DNA of 64,000 bases from Guyparkeria sp. (GCA_024636755.1 JAGXGL010000021.1:16955-80954), one strand, 5' to 3'; positions 44,947 to 55,869 are shown, numbered from the stretch's first letter. Program-made: numbers and translations. The notes: generated by a model from the sequence alone, not told the origin.

Positions 44947-45072
44947 GCCGTCACGTAGCGTCAGCTACCGCTCGATCGCAGGCCAGTCGGGTCCTTTGCC
45001 CGCTTTTAGGGCGGCCACCTTCTACACTCGTTTGCGTGACGACGGCGGCAAAGGAAACCGATAGGGGCAGCA

Positions 45073-46326
45073 ATGACGAAATCATCCGACACGCGCAAGG
45101 AAGCTCTGGAGCATGCGCTGGAACTGGTGCGCCAGTGCGCCACCGACGACGGGTTCCTTGCCTCGCCCACCCAGCGGGACAATTATCGCCGGGTCTGGGC
45201 CCGTGACGGGGTGATCATCGGGCTGGCCGCCTTGATGACCGGGGAAGAGTCACTGGTAGCCACGATGCGCCAGACGCTCAGCACCTTGGCACGTCACCAA
45301 GGCCCCCATGGCGAGATCCCCAGCAATGTCGATACCACCACGCAACGCATCAGCTACGGTGGCACCACTGGGCGCGTGGATGCGGATCTCTGGTTCGTGA
45401 TCGGTTGCGCCGAGTACTGGCGTGCCACCGGGGATGACGCCTTTCTGGCGGAAATCCTGCCGTCCCTGGAGCGCGTGCGTTTCCTGCTCGGGGCCTGGGA
45501 GTTCAACGACCGCGGCCTGATTTACGTGCCGCAGACCGGTGACTGGGCCGACGAATATGTCCAGTCCGGCTACATCCTCTACGACCAGTTGCTCTACCTG
45601 CAGGCATTGCGCTCGTTTTGCCGCATCCACACCCATGTCCACGGCTCGGCCGACCATCAACTGCAGGACCGAACCACCCGACTGCTTCACCTGATTCGAG
45701 GCAATTTCTGGTTCAATGGCAACGAGCCGGCTGACATCTACCACGAAGTCTTGTATCAGAAGGGGCGCAAGGCCGCGCCGCGCCGTGACGATCAATACTG
45801 GATGCCATTCTTTTCGCCGACCGGCTACGGGTACCGGTTTGACGCGTTCGCCAATGTCCTGGCCAACCTGTTCCGTGTCGCGAACGACTCGCAGAGCGAG
45901 CAGGTCGATGCCTACATCGCGACGATCGCGCCACAAGCCATGCCGCTCCTGCCGGCCTTTCACCCCATCATCGAAGCCGTGGATCGGGACTGGGAAAGCC
46001 TGCAGATGATGTTCTCGTACACCTTCAAGAACAAACCGTACGAGTTTCATAATGGCGGGCTCTGGCCGATGCTCACCGGCTTTTACGTCGCCGATCTGGC
46101 CAAACGAGGGCATAGCGTAAAGGCCCGGCGGCACCTCGACGCCATTCACGCCGCCAACCTCTTGTCGATGGAAGATGAAGAACCCTGGTCATTCCCGGAG
46201 TTCGTGCACGGCCGAGACCTCACGCCGGGCGGGACGCGATGCCAGGGATGGAGCGCTGCCGCGGCCGTCACCGCCCATTATGCCCTGCAGGGCGAACCGC
46301 TTTTCAGGATCGACGACGATGAGTGA
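45073..46326 (+). CDS. (Alpha/alpha)6-barrel glycoside hydrolase, GH100 neutral invertase-like
   Basis: This 417-residue soluble protein has the helical-barrel glycosidase pattern: NYRRVWARDGVIIGLAAL, GGTTGRVDADLWFVIGCAEYW, PQTGDWADEY and the late PYEFHNGGLWPMLTGF. The GRVD...LW and HNGG.WP segments recall GH100 alkaline/neutral invertases, which split sucrose; annotation as amylo-alpha-1,6-glucosidase-like is the alternative. Its last 8 nt overlap the start of a sucrose-phosphatase, which supports a role in sucrose turnover. There is no signal peptide, so it acts in the cytoplasm. Family confidence is moderate and substrate is inferred from context. Confidence 0.72.
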   Translation: MTKSSDTRKEALEHALELVRQCATDDGFLASPTQRDNYRRVWARDGVIIGLAALMTGEESLVATMRQTLSTLARHQGPHGEIPSNVDTTTQRISYGGTTGRVDADLWFVIGCAEYWRATGDDAFLAEILPSLERVRFLLGAWEFNDRGLIYVPQTGDWADEYVQSGYILYDQLLYLQALRSFCRIHTHVHGSADHQLQDRTTRLLHLIRGNFWFNGNEPADIYHEVLYQKGRKAAPRRDDQYWMPFFSPTGYGYRFDAFANVLANLFRVANDSQSEQVDAYIATIAPQAMPLLPAFHPIIEAVDRDWESLQMMFSYTFKNKPYEFHNGGLWPMLTGFYVADLAKRGHSVKARRHLDAIHAANLLSMEDEEPWSFPEFVHGRDLTPGGTRCQGWSAAAAVTAHYALQGEPLFRIDDDE

Positions 46327-47161
46327 ACTGCTGATATGTACCGACCTCGACCGGACATTGATCCCGAACGGCCACCAACTGGAATCGCGAGACGCACGCG
46401 ACCTGTTTTGGCGACTGGCCCGACGCCCCGAAGTGACGCTGGCCTACGTGAGCGGCCGTGACCGGCGCCTGCTTCAGTCGGCAATAGACGAGTTCTCGCT
46501 GCCCGTGCCGGATTTCGCCATCGGCGACGTGGGCACGACGATCTACCGCATCGACGACGGCGAGTGGCATGCCTGGGAGGCCTGGGCGAAAGAGATCGCG
46601 GCCGACTGGGGTGGCAACAGCCGAGAGATGCTGGCCGAGATGCTCGTGGATATTCCGGATATCGAGCCTCAGGAATCGGAAAAACAGAACACCTACAAGC
46701 TCAGTTATTACGCGCCGGCAGATCTGGATGGAGAGTCGCTTGCCGAACGGATTGGCGAGCGCCTTGCCGAGGCCGGGGTGCGCAGCAGTGTCATCTGGAG
46801 CATCGACGAGATGCGCGACGTGGGATTGGTCGATGTCTTGCCGGCCGGGGCCACCAAGGTACACGCGATCCGTTTTCTCCAGGCGCATCTGCACGCCTCC
46901 CCGAGCCGGACGGTCTTCGCCGGCGACAGCGGCAATGACCTGCCCGTGCTGACGAGTGGTCTTCAGGCGATCGTGGTGGCCAATGCCAGGGATGAGATCA
47001 AGCAGGCTGCCATCCACGCCACGGCCGAGCGTGGTGCCGGGGATTGCCTGTACGTCGCCCGCGGGGGATTTCTGGGGATGAACGGCAATTACGCGGCAGG
47101 CATTCTGGAGGGCGTCGTGCACTTCATTCCCGAGGCCCGCTCATGGCTGGAGATAGAGTGA
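46319..47161 (+). CDS. Sucrose-6-phosphate phosphatase (HAD-IIB)
   Basis: This HAD-superfamily phosphatase releases sucrose from sucrose-6-phosphate. Motif I is CTDLDRTLIP, motif II lies in YVSGRD, and the motif III/IV region is GDSGNDLPVL. The segment KVHAIRFL and the DVLPAGATK stretch fit the sucrose-phosphatase branch of Cof-type enzymes. The ATG at 46319 overlaps the preceding hydrolase by 8 nt and has AGGA upstream; 280 residues. Sucrose-phosphate synthase is not in the window. Mannosyl-3-phosphoglycerate phosphatase is the nearest alternative. Confidence 0.82.
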   Translation: MSELLICTDLDRTLIPNGHQLESRDARDLFWRLARRPEVTLAYVSGRDRRLLQSAIDEFSLPVPDFAIGDVGTTIYRIDDGEWHAWEAWAKEIAADWGGNSREMLAEMLVDIPDIEPQESEKQNTYKLSYYAPADLDGESLAERIGERLAEAGVRSSVIWSIDEMRDVGLVDVLPAGATKVHAIRFLQAHLHASPSRTVFAGDSGNDLPVLTSGLQAIVVANARDEIKQAAIHATAERGAGDCLYVARGGFLGMNGNYAAGILEGVVHFIPEARSWLEIE

Positions 47162-47170
47162 GGCGCGGGT

Positions 47171-48064
47171 TCAGCCCGCGTCGAGTTCCTCTACCACTGT
47201 CATAAAGGCTTCGGCGAGGGGGTTTCGCGCCCGACCGACCGGCTCGATCTGGCCCAGGCGACGGGTGGGTAGCACGCAATTGCCGCACTCGAGCCCCACC
47301 AGCCCCTCACGCTGCAAGGTGGTGGGCAGCAGGGCCCAACCGACCCCGGTTCCGGCCAGAACGGCGATGGAATCCAGCTGATTGATCTCGATGATCGCCG
47401 GGGGCAGGAGTTGCCGGTCGTCGAGCCACCGGTCGATGGCCGTGCGCGTACTGGTGGCCTCCGCCGGCAGGATCAACGGCAAGCGCTTGCCGATTTGATC
47501 CAGCGCCGGTGGCCTGCCGCCCGGGCAATGACGTTGAGCGACCACCGGCTGCATGGTCTCTTCCCAAAGAACGCGAGTGCGCACGCGATCGTCAAGGCGG
47601 GGCGGCAGGGTGGCGTACGCCAACGACGACTCACCCAGCGCAACCTGCTCGATCGCCCGTTCGGAATCATGGAAACTCAGATCGAGCAGTACCTCGGGAT
47701 AATGTTCGGAAAACCGCTCGAGTACCTCCGGTAGCAGGTGCAAGCCGGCGTAATGGCTCAGGGACAGAGCCAATCGGCCGCTGAGCGCCTCCCCGCTGAC
47801 CTCCGCGGCCGTGGCGATGTCATCCAGGCAGGTCTGTACCTCGCGCACCGAGGGAAGCAGTCGCTCACCCCGGTAGGTCAGTACGACTCGCTGTCCAAGC
47901 CGATCGAACAAACGGAAATCCAACCGCTCCTCTAGCTGCGCCAACCGTTTGGAAACGGCCGGCTGACTGATGTGTAACTGGGTGGCCGCCGCCGAGAACG
48001 AACCGGTTTCGGCCACCGCCAGAAACGTGAGTAACTGTTGGGTATCAAGGTGAAGGGGGTTCAT
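47171..48064 (-). CDS. LysR-family transcriptional regulator
   Basis: The N-terminal winged helix-turn-helix is typical (QQLLTFLAVAETGSFSAAA, HISQPAVSKRLAQLEERL). A periplasmic-binding-like effector domain covers about residues 90-295. The ATG at 48064 has GGAGAT 7 nt upstream and gives 297 residues. It is divergent from the DUF2237 gene and leuCDB. In Pseudomonas a LysR gene is likewise next to leuC, so control of leucine genes is likely but inferred. A palindrome in the divergent region is a possible binding site. Confidence 0.92.
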   Translation of the reverse strand: MNPLHLDTQQLLTFLAVAETGSFSAAATQLHISQPAVSKRLAQLEERLDFRLFDRLGQRVVLTYRGERLLPSVREVQTCLDDIATAAEVSGEALSGRLALSLSHYAGLHLLPEVLERFSEHYPEVLLDLSFHDSERAIEQVALGESSLAYATLPPRLDDRVRTRVLWEETMQPVVAQRHCPGGRPPALDQIGKRLPLILPAEATSTRTAIDRWLDDRQLLPPAIIEINQLDSIAVLAGTGVGWALLPTTLQREGLVGLECGNCVLPTRRLGQIEPVGRARNPLAEAFMTVVEELDAG

Positions 48065-48105
48065 CGGCCATCTCCAAAATCCGGTACTGCCGATGGCAAG
48101 TATAA

Positions 48106-48118
48106 CCATTGGGAATGG
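48106..48118. promoter_or_regulatory. Palindrome in the LysR/DUF2237 divergent region
   Basis: CCATT-GGG-AATGG at 48106-48118 is a perfect 5-bp inverted repeat. Next to it, GCGTTA (48126-48131) and TAACGC (48153-48158) form a second, wider inverted repeat around a TATTAT at 48145-48150. LysR-type regulators usually bind such sites in divergent promoters. Confidence 0.35.
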
Positions 48119-48173
48119 ACGTCATGCGTTATTTCCATTTTAGTTATTATCGTAACGCCGCTATCATTCCGCC

Positions 48174-48581
48174 ATGAAAACAGACGCCCTCAACGTGCTC
48201 GGCCTGCCACTGGGCAGATGCTCGGTGGACCCGATCACCGGCTTCTACCGGGACGGGCGATGCCTCGTCGGCACCGAGGATGGCGGGGTGCATGGGGTGT
48301 GCACGGAGCTCGATGACGCGTTTCTCGACTACACCGCCGCCCAGGGCAACGAGTTGCGCCGAGCGATGCCGGCCTACGATTTTCCCGGGCTTAGGGCCGG
48401 GGACCGCTGGTGCATCTGCGCTTGGCGGTGGCGAGAGGCATTCGAGGCCGGCGTGGCGCCACCGGTGGTGCTGGCCTCGACCCACCACGAGGTACTGCGC
48501 GTGATCAAGCTGCGCGATCTGATCGAGCACGCCGTCGATCCGCCGGCCTCGGGACTGGATGACGGATTTTACGAGTTTTAG
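48174..48581 (+). CDS. DUF2237 family protein
   Basis: This 135-residue conserved protein has no known function. The DUF2237 pattern is visible: DPITGFYRDGRCLVGTED, HGVCTEL, FPGLRAGDRWCICAWRW and APPVVLASTHHEVL. Several cysteines are conserved, which may mean metal binding or redox chemistry, but this is speculation. No ribosome site precedes the ATG; a -10-like TATCAT ends 6 nt before it, so the mRNA could be leaderless. It is inserted between the LysR regulator and leuC, 89 nt upstream of leuC. Confidence 0.85.
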   Translation: MKTDALNVLGLPLGRCSVDPITGFYRDGRCLVGTEDGGVHGVCTELDDAFLDYTAAQGNELRRAMPAYDFPGLRAGDRWCICAWRWREAFEAGVAPPVVLASTHHEVLRVIKLRDLIEHAVDPPASGLDDGFYEF

Positions 48582-48670
48582 CGAATAAGACGCCTCAACC
48601 CATTGATAAGACGGAGATCTACCCCGGTCGGTGATCGATGCCGGTCCGGATCATCCGGAGGAAAACGCCA

Positions 48671-50074
48671 ATGGCTGGAAAGACACTCTACGAAAAGCTT
48701 TTCGACGCGCACGTCGTCCATGACCAGGGTGACGGCACGGCGTTGCTATATATCGATCGTCACCTCGTCCACGAGGTAACCAGCCCGCAGGCCTTCGAAG
48801 GGCTGCGCCTGGCCGATCGCAAGCCGTGGCGCACCGGCGCCATGTTGGCCGTGCCGGATCACAACGTGCCGACCACCAATCGGGCCGGCGGGATCGTCGA
48901 TCCCGTCTCGCGCGAGCAGGTCAGCACCCTCGATCGCAATTGCCAGGAATTCGGTGTCCAGGAATTCCCGATGGCCGACATGCGTCAGGGGATCGTGCAC
49001 ATCATCGGGCCCGAGGAGGGCTTCACGCTGCCGGGCTCGACGGTCGTCTGCGGTGATTCGCATACCTCGACTCACGGCGCGATCGGCGCATTGGCGTTCG
49101 GCATCGGCACCTCCGAGGTCGAGCACGTCATGGCGACGCAGACCTTGTTGCAACAGCGCACGAAGACCATGCAGGTGCGCGTCGATGGCGAGCTTGGCCC
49201 GGGCGTGACCGCAAAGGACGTCGTGCTCGCGATCATCGGCAAGATCGGCACCGCTGGCGGGACCGGCCACGCGATCGAGTTCGCCGGATCGGCGATCGAG
49301 TCGCTCTCGATCGAGGGGCGGATGAGCGTGTGCAACATGTCGATCGAAGCGGGTGCCCGTGCCGGCATGGTGGCGGTCGACGAGAAAACGGTCGAGTACT
49401 TCCGCGACAAGCCGTTCGCGCCGACGGGCGAGATGTTCGAGCGGGCAGCCGAGTACTGGCGCACCCTCAAGTCCGATCCCGACGCCGAGTTCGACAAGGT
49501 CGTGACCCTTGATGGGACCAAGATCGAACCGCAGGTGAGCTGGGGCACCTCTCCGGAGATGGTCGGACCGGTCAACGGGCGCGTCCCCGATCCGGCAGCC
49601 GTGGCAGACCCGGTCAAGGCCGAGGGTATGCGCAAGGCGCTGGCGTACATGGGGCTCGAGGCCAACACGCCGATGACGGACATCCAGATCGACAAGGTCT
49701 TCATCGGCTCATGCACCAATGCCCGCATCGAGGATCTGCGCGCCGCGGCCGCGGTCATCAAGGGGGGCCACGTGGCCGACAACGTCACGCTCGCCATGGT
49801 GGTGCCGGGCTCGGGGCTGGTGCGCCAGCAGGCCGAAAAGGAAGGGCTCGACAAGGTCTTTCTCGAGGCCGGCTTCGAGTGGCGGGAGCCGGGCTGCTCC
49901 ATGTGTCTTGCCATGAACGCCGATCGGCTCGAGCCGGGCGAGCGTTGTGCCTCCACCTCGAACCGCAATTTCGAGGGTCGGCAGGGGCAGGGTGGTCGCA
50001 CGCACCTGGTCAGCCCAGCCATGGCGGCCGCCGCGGCCATCGCGGGTCATTTCGTCGACGTCCGACAAGCGTAA
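48671..50074 (+). CDS. leuC: 3-isopropylmalate dehydratase large subunit
   Basis: LeuC with LeuD isomerises 2- to 3-isopropylmalate in leucine synthesis. It is an aconitase-family [4Fe-4S] enzyme: cluster cysteines lie in GSCTNAR and CSMCLAMN, and the [11 protein letters not shown] motif is present near residue 129. The ATG at 48671 has an excellent GGAGGAAAA site, so an in-frame start at 48638 is rejected. Length is 467 residues. It is first of leuC-leuD-leuB. Confidence 0.97.
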   Translation: MAGKTLYEKLFDAHVVHDQGDGTALLYIDRHLVHEVTSPQAFEGLRLADRKPWRTGAMLAVPDHNVPTTNRAGGIVDPVSREQVSTLDRNCQEFGVQEFPMADMRQGIVHIIGPEEGFTLPGSTVVCGDSHTSTHGAIGALAFGIGTSEVEHVMATQTLLQQRTKTMQVRVDGELGPGVTAKDVVLAIIGKIGTAGGTGHAIEFAGSAIESLSIEGRMSVCNMSIEAGARAGMVAVDEKTVEYFRDKPFAPTGEMFERAAEYWRTLKSDPDAEFDKVVTLDGTKIEPQVSWGTSPEMVGPVNGRVPDPAAVADPVKAEGMRKALAYMGLEANTPMTDIQIDKVFIGSCTNARIEDLRAAAAVIKGGHVADNVTLAMVVPGSGLVRQQAEKEGLDKVFLEAGFEWREPGCSMCLAMNADRLEPGERCASTSNRNFEGRQGQGGRTHLVSPAMAAAAAIAGHFVDVRQA

Positions 50075-50087
50075 GGGAGACAGAATC

Positions 50088-50750
50088 ATGCAGGCATTCA
50101 CTACCCACCAGGGAATCGTCGCCCCTCTCGATCGTTCGAACGTCGACACCGACGCGATCATCCCCAAGCAGTACCTCAAGTCGGTCAAGCGCACCGGCTT
50201 CGGGCCGACGGCGTTCGACGACTGGCGTTACCTCGATCCCGGCGAGCCGGGCATGGATCACAGCCAGCGCCGAAAGAACCCGGATTTCGTGCTCAACCGC
50301 GAGCCGTTCGACCGCGCGACCATCCTCTTGGCTCGCGAGAACTTCGGCTGCGGTTCATCACGTGAGCACGCGGTCTGGGCGTTGACCGACTTCGGTTTCC
50401 GTGCCGTGATCGCGCCGTCGTTCGCCGATATCTTCTACAACAACAGCTTCAAGAACGGGTTGCTTCCCATTGCGCTGAAAGAGGAAGAGGTCGATGCGAT
50501 CTTCAAGGCGGTCGCGGCGAAGCCGGGCCAGGAACTCGAGATCGACCTGCCGAACCAGGTCGTCAAGATCCCGGACGGCACGACCTACGAGTTCGAGATC
50601 GACAGCTTCCGCAAGCACTGCCTGGTCAATGGGCTCGACGACATCGCGCTGACCCTCGAGCATGCCGACAAGATCAAGGCCTATGAGGCGGCGCAACGGG
50701 AAAGGACGCCGTGGTTGTTCAACGATCTGCGTGGCAACCTCGGCGGCTGA
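50088..50750 (+). CDS. leuD: 3-isopropylmalate dehydratase small subunit
   Basis: LeuD is the swivelling small subunit of isopropylmalate isomerase. The start [28 protein letters not shown] and the [16 protein letters not shown] motif are diagnostic. The ATG at 50088 follows AAGGGAGA and lies 13 nt after leuC; it gives 220 residues. The frame is open far upstream into leuC, but that extension is a shadow. Confidence 0.97.
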   Translation: MQAFTTHQGIVAPLDRSNVDTDAIIPKQYLKSVKRTGFGPTAFDDWRYLDPGEPGMDHSQRRKNPDFVLNREPFDRATILLARENFGCGSSREHAVWALTDFGFRAVIAPSFADIFYNNSFKNGLLPIALKEEEVDAIFKAVAAKPGQELEIDLPNQVVKIPDGTTYEFEIDSFRKHCLVNGLDDIALTLEHADKIKAYEAAQRERTPWLFNDLRGNLGG

Positions 50751-50809
50751 GTCGCCGCTGAAACGGCCCGTTTTCCCGAGAATTCAAGAACAAAAGGATC
50801 GCTAATCCC

Positions 50810-51889
50810 GTGACTCAGAAGAACATTCTTGTCCTGCCCGGCGACGGCATCGGCCCGGAAATCACCGAGCAGGCCGTCAAGGTGCTCAAGGCCGTCGTCG
50901 ACGGCAGCGACCTGGAGCTGTCGTTCACCGACGGGTTGATTGGCGGGGCAGCCTATGACGCCGAAGGCGAACCGTTTCCCGAGGTCACCCGCCAACAGGC
51001 CGCCGAAGCCGATGCGGTACTGCTCGGCGCGGTGGGCAGCCCGCAATACGACAACCTCGACCGGCCGCTGCGCCCGGAGCGCGGCCTGCTGGCGATCCGC
51101 AAGACCATGGGGCTGTTCGCCAACTTGCGCCCGGCGATGCTTTACAGCGCCCTGGCGGACGCCTCCTCGCTCAAGCCGGAGGTGGTTGCGGGCCTGGACA
51201 TCCTGATCGTGCGTGAACTGACCGGCGGGGTGTACTTCGGCCAGCCGCGTGGCATCCGCGAAGTCGACGGTCTGCGCGAAGGCTTCAACACCATGCATTA
51301 CAACGAGGCCGAGATTGAACGCATCGGCCGCGTCGCCTTCGAGGCGGCACAGAAACGCGACAAGCGCCTGTGCTCGGTGGACAAGGCCAACGTGCTGGAA
51401 ACCTCGGAGTTGTGGCGCGAGGTGATGAATCGTCTGTCCGCGGAATACCCGGACGTCGAGCTCTCGCACATGTACGTCGACAATGCCGCGATGCAACTGG
51501 TGCGCACGCCCAAGCAGTTCGACGTGATGGTCACCGAGAACCTGTTCGGCGACATCCTTTCCGATCAGGCCTCGATGCTGACCGGCTCGATCGGCATGCT
51601 GCCGTCGGCCTCGCTCAACGAAACGGGGCAGGGCCTGTACGAGCCCAGTCACGGCTCGGCACCGGATATCGCCGGGAAAGGCGTGGCCAACCCGATGGCG
51701 ACGATTCTTTCGGCCGCCATGCTGCTGCGGTATTCCTTCGGTCGAGGCGACCTGGCCGAACGGATCGAAAACGCCTGCATCGCCGTGCTCGACCAGGGCC
51801 TGCGCACGCCGGACATCATGCAGCCGGGCATGACGCAGGTCTCTACCAGCGACATGGGTCAGGCCGTCGTCGACGCCCTGAAGGCCTGA
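50810..51889 (+). CDS. leuB: 3-isopropylmalate dehydrogenase
   Basis: LeuB oxidatively decarboxylates 3-isopropylmalate with NAD. The N-terminus [13 protein letters not shown], the substrate arginines in [11 protein letters not shown] and the C-terminal [18 protein letters not shown] are canonical. The start is GTG at 50810 with AAGGAT about 12 nt upstream; 359 residues. It closes the leuCDB set, 59 nt after leuD. Confidence 0.97.
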   Translation: MTQKNILVLPGDGIGPEITEQAVKVLKAVVDGSDLELSFTDGLIGGAAYDAEGEPFPEVTRQQAAEADAVLLGAVGSPQYDNLDRPLRPERGLLAIRKTMGLFANLRPAMLYSALADASSLKPEVVAGLDILIVRELTGGVYFGQPRGIREVDGLREGFNTMHYNEAEIERIGRVAFEAAQKRDKRLCSVDKANVLETSELWREVMNRLSAEYPDVELSHMYVDNAAMQLVRTPKQFDVMVTENLFGDILSDQASMLTGSIGMLPSASLNETGQGLYEPSHGSAPDIAGKGVANPMATILSAAMLLRYSFGRGDLAERIENACIAVLDQGLRTPDIMQPGMTQVSTSDMGQAVVDALKA

Positions 51890-52031
51890 GTGGCCGAACG
51901 GACCCCTTCGTGAGCCCGGCGTGATGCGCTAGGCTAGATCCACCATTTCGCATTCTGCGGGGACGACTGTTCGACGGTCGTCACCCCGCGCCCCCGTTTG
52001 AACAGACTTCCAATCGCAAGGAGAAATCTTC

Positions 52032-53054
<1,023 letters not shown>

Positions 53055-53155
53055 ACTGTGGCACAATCGGGCCCGAAATGGGGCCAAAGGAAGGCGACGG
53101 AACGTTAACCGGGCAATGACGCTCGGCCCACCGGCGCGAGCAAGGAGTGAGTGAC

Positions 53156-55567
53156 ATGCGGAAGTTGAGTTTGGTGATTGCGGGGATTCTGGGTGCCGGG
53201 ACCCCGTTGATCAGCCAGGCCGCCACCCTGGGCGAGGCCCGGGTGCAGTCGTACTTGAGTCAACCCCTTGATGTGCGAGTGCCGCTGGCGCGCTCCAGTG
53301 ACGAGCCACTCGACGAGATCACCGTGAAGTTGGCACCGGCCTCGTTCTATCGAGAGGCGGGCGTTTCGCTGCAAAACATCACGGGCAATCTCACCTTCAC
53401 TATCGAGTCGGATCGTGGCCAGGAATACGTCCTGATCGGTTCCAAGCGTCCGATTCGTGACCCCATCCTAAGCATCCTGCTTGAGGTGGATTCCCCACAG
53501 GGACGGATGATTCGCGAGTACAACCTGCTGCTCGATCCGCCATCGATGGGCTCGACCCAGGGCGACCGTTCCGGTGGAGCAACAACCTCCAACCAAGCGG
53601 TAGCCCCCACTTCCACGACACAAGCTCCCTCGCGCTCGTCGCCGGCCACCTCCAGCTGGCAACGCGTCGAACCGGCGCAAGACGTACCCCTCGACGGGAC
53701 CCGTGATGTCCAAAGCGGCGATACGCTTTACGAGATTGCTCGGGAATATGTGGCCGACGGCGCCGATGTCCGCCCCATGATGCAGGCGATCATTGACGCC
53801 AACCCGCAAGCATTCGCCAATGGCAACGGCAACGCCCTGATGGCCGGAGCACGCCTTCGGGTGCCGGACACCGGCGCGTCACCCACCAGCACCGACCAAG
53901 CCGAGCCTGACAATTCCGCTTCGGACTCCGTGACGGAGATCGAGCGGCTGCCGGCGCTCGAACTCTTGGGACCGGAAGAAGAGGGTGGTGAGCGAGCCGC
54001 TGTCGCTCCGGCGACCCTGGGCGACTTTGGTGGCTTGACTCGTGAGCAGCCGCTGGCGGCGATTGCCGGCGGCACACAGTCATCTAACGCGCAGGACGAG
54101 CGTGAGACGTTGCTGGACCGCGAGGAGGTCGAGTCGGCTCGCGCAGAGAGCGAGGCGCTGACCGAGCAGCTCCGCGCGCTCAAGGATCAGATTGATACGG
54201 TCAAGCTCGCCGTCGACCAGCGCGACGCCCAGATCGCTGAATTGCAGCAGGTCATCGAGCAATCGCGGGCCGAACTCGCGAGCGCCGAACGCGCATCCGG
54301 CAATTTCTGGATGGAGTGGGGCAAGTACCTGACCGGCGTATTGGGGCTGGTGATCATCGCGTTGCTGATCGCCCTCGGCTTGCGGCGTAATCGACCGGAC
54401 GAGGAACCCGGGGTGCCGATGCCGGTCACCGCCGGCGCGTCGAACCAGCCGGCGGTTGATCACGATCCGGTCGTTGAGCCGCCGCGGTCGACTACCACGG
54501 CATCGACCGTGGCCGGATCGGCTGCGGTCACCGGCGCGGCGGCTGCCGGCGTGGCGTACGCGCCAACGGATAGCGACCCGGATCACGTGGCGGCAACTCC
54601 GGCCAGCGGCATGGATGACCCCATGAACCCGGAGATGGCGCTCGAAGAGGCGCGGGTACTCGAGTCATTCAACCTGACTCACCAGGCGGAGGAGTTGTTG
54701 CAGGACAGCCTTGCCGAGCACCCGGGGCACAGCGGCCTTCAGTCGGCGCTCAATCGCCTCAAGGGCATCGATGCCGGCGAAACCGGGGATGAACTCGGCG
54801 ACTCCCAGCCGCAAGACGATGATTCCACGTGGACGGCCGAGGGCGACGAGTCCGTGGGCGAGTCTGCCGGCCCCGAGGAGGCGACAGGCGTCCCGGTGGA
54901 CTCAACCGCGTGGGATGAGACACCTGAGTCGACTGACGAATGGGAGGCCGACGACCAGCCGCAAGCTTCGTCCGGGGGCGAATGGGACGATGACATCGAC
55001 GATATGCTCGCCACGCCCGAGCCGGAGACCAGCCCCGTCGAAGACGAGGAGTCGATGGATTTCGACGACTCCTTCGCGCTGGAAACACCGGCCAAGGAGC
55101 CTTCGGCGAACCAGGTGGAAGATGTACCGTCACCACATGAGCCGAACGAGCTCGAGTTGCCGGCAAATGAAACGCCACCGGCCAGCGTCGACACCCCGGA
55201 GAGCGATAGCGAAACGGACGAACCCGCGCCGCTCGACCTGGACCTCTCGGGGTACGAACCGGCAGGTGAGCGCGGGGAGCCCACCGCCTCGGGTGATCAG
55301 GACATGGGGATGGACCTGGATCTCGATCAGGCCCCGTCCCCTGAGGAGCCTGCCGAAGACGAGCCTGCCTCCACCAACACCGACGAGGAAACCGCGTCGT
55401 CCGCGGGCGATGAATCCGACATCGACACGCGGGTGGGACTGGCCGAAGCCTTCCTCGATGTGGGTGATCGGGAAAGCTTCGACATGATCAAAGCCGAGTT
55501 GCAGGAAGAGGGCACCACGGCAGCACTGGAGCGACTCGACGAGTTGGAGAATCGGCACCCGGGCTGA
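53156..55567 (+). CDS. fimV: FimV/HubP-type polar peptidoglycan-binding scaffold protein
   Basis: FimV proteins organise the cell pole and support type IV pili and twitching. A signal peptide (1-22) leads to the FimV N-terminal domain (about 23-130, LGEARVQSYLSQPLDVRVPL). A LysM-like domain follows (about 182-240, SGDTLYEIAREY), then a coiled coil (about 325-380), one membrane helix (about 390-410) and a very acidic cytoplasmic region with TPR-like repeat DPMNPEMALEEARVL. The conserved C-terminal domain is at about 756-803. The ATG at 53156 is 8 nt after AAGGAG; the GTG at 53147 overlaps it. Length is 803 residues. Confidence 0.92.
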   Translation: MRKLSLVIAGILGAGTPLISQAATLGEARVQSYLSQPLDVRVPLARSSDEPLDEITVKLAPASFYREAGVSLQNITGNLTFTIESDRGQEYVLIGSKRPIRDPILSILLEVDSPQGRMIREYNLLLDPPSMGSTQGDRSGGATTSNQAVAPTSTTQAPSRSSPATSSWQRVEPAQDVPLDGTRDVQSGDTLYEIAREYVADGADVRPMMQAIIDANPQAFANGNGNALMAGARLRVPDTGASPTSTDQAEPDNSASDSVTEIERLPALELLGPEEEGGERAAVAPATLGDFGGLTREQPLAAIAGGTQSSNAQDERETLLDREEVESARAESEALTEQLRALKDQIDTVKLAVDQRDAQIAELQQVIEQSRAELASAERASGNFWMEWGKYLTGVLGLVIIALLIALGLRRNRPDEEPGVPMPVTAGASNQPAVDHDPVVEPPRSTTTASTVAGSAAVTGAAAAGVAYAPTDSDPDHVAATPASGMDDPMNPEMALEEARVLESFNLTHQAEELLQDSLAEHPGHSGLQSALNRLKGIDAGETGDELGDSQPQDDDSTWTAEGDESVGESAGPEEATGVPVDSTAWDETPESTDEWEADDQPQASSGGEWDDDIDDMLATPEPETSPVEDEESMDFDDSFALETPAKEPSANQVEDVPSPHEPNELELPANETPPASVDTPESDSETDEPAPLDLDLSGYEPAGERGEPTASGDQDMGMDLDLDQAPSPEEPAEDEPASTNTDEETASSAGDESDIDTRVGLAEAFLDVGDRESFDMIKAELQEEGTTAALERLDELENRHPG

Positions 55568-55598
55568 TGCCCGCGCCACTCACGCGATCCTAAAAGAG

Positions 55599-55628
55599 AA
55601 GGCCCGCCGTCCGTTGGTGGGCCTTTTT
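55599..55628 (+). terminator. Intrinsic terminator of fimV
   Basis: AAGGCCCGCC (55599-55608) pairs with GGTGGGCCTT (55616-55625, one G-U) around a 7-nt loop, followed by T to 55628. Confidence 0.9.
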
Positions 55629-55694
55629 GTTATTGTCTATTCATCGCTTGGCGTGGAAAGCTTGGCTCAAGAACGGATTCGGCGATGCGAAACG

Positions 55695-55728
55695 AAAAAG
55701 GCCGGCGACTCATGGAGCCACCGGCCTT
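55695..55728 (-). terminator. Intrinsic terminator of tRNA-Leu
   Basis: Read on the minus strand, AAGGCCGG (55728-55721) pairs with CCGGCCTT (55705-55698) and runs into a T-run (55699-55695). It begins 17 nt beyond the tRNA 3' end. Confidence 0.85.
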
Positions 55729-55745
55729 CTATCGGACTTGCAATT

Positions 55746-55830
55746 TGGTGCCCAGGAGAGGACTCGAACCTCCACGGATCTCTCCACTAGTACCTGAAAC
55801 TAGCGCGTCTACCAGTTCCGCCACCTGGGC
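55746..55830 (-). tRNA. tRNA-Leu (anticodon CAG)
   Basis: An 85-nt class II tRNA on the minus strand. The acceptor GCCCAGG pairs with CCTGGGC, a leucine-type D-loop with a long variable arm follows, the anticodon loop TTCAGGT closes a CTAGT/ACTAG stem, and GGTTCGAGTCC forms the T-arm. CCA is encoded (55746-55748 complement). Confidence 0.96.
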
Positions 55831-55840
55831 AACGCGGCGC

Positions 55841-55869
55841 ATATTAGGAATCCTGAGGGGGGCTGTCAA
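55841..55869 (-). promoter_or_regulatory. Consensus promoter of tRNA-Leu
   Basis: On the minus strand TTGACA (55869-55864), 17-nt spacer, TAATAT (55846-55841). Transcription would start about 4 nt before the tRNA 5' end. The -35 box lies next to the start codon of the divergent gene at 55872. Confidence 0.88.
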
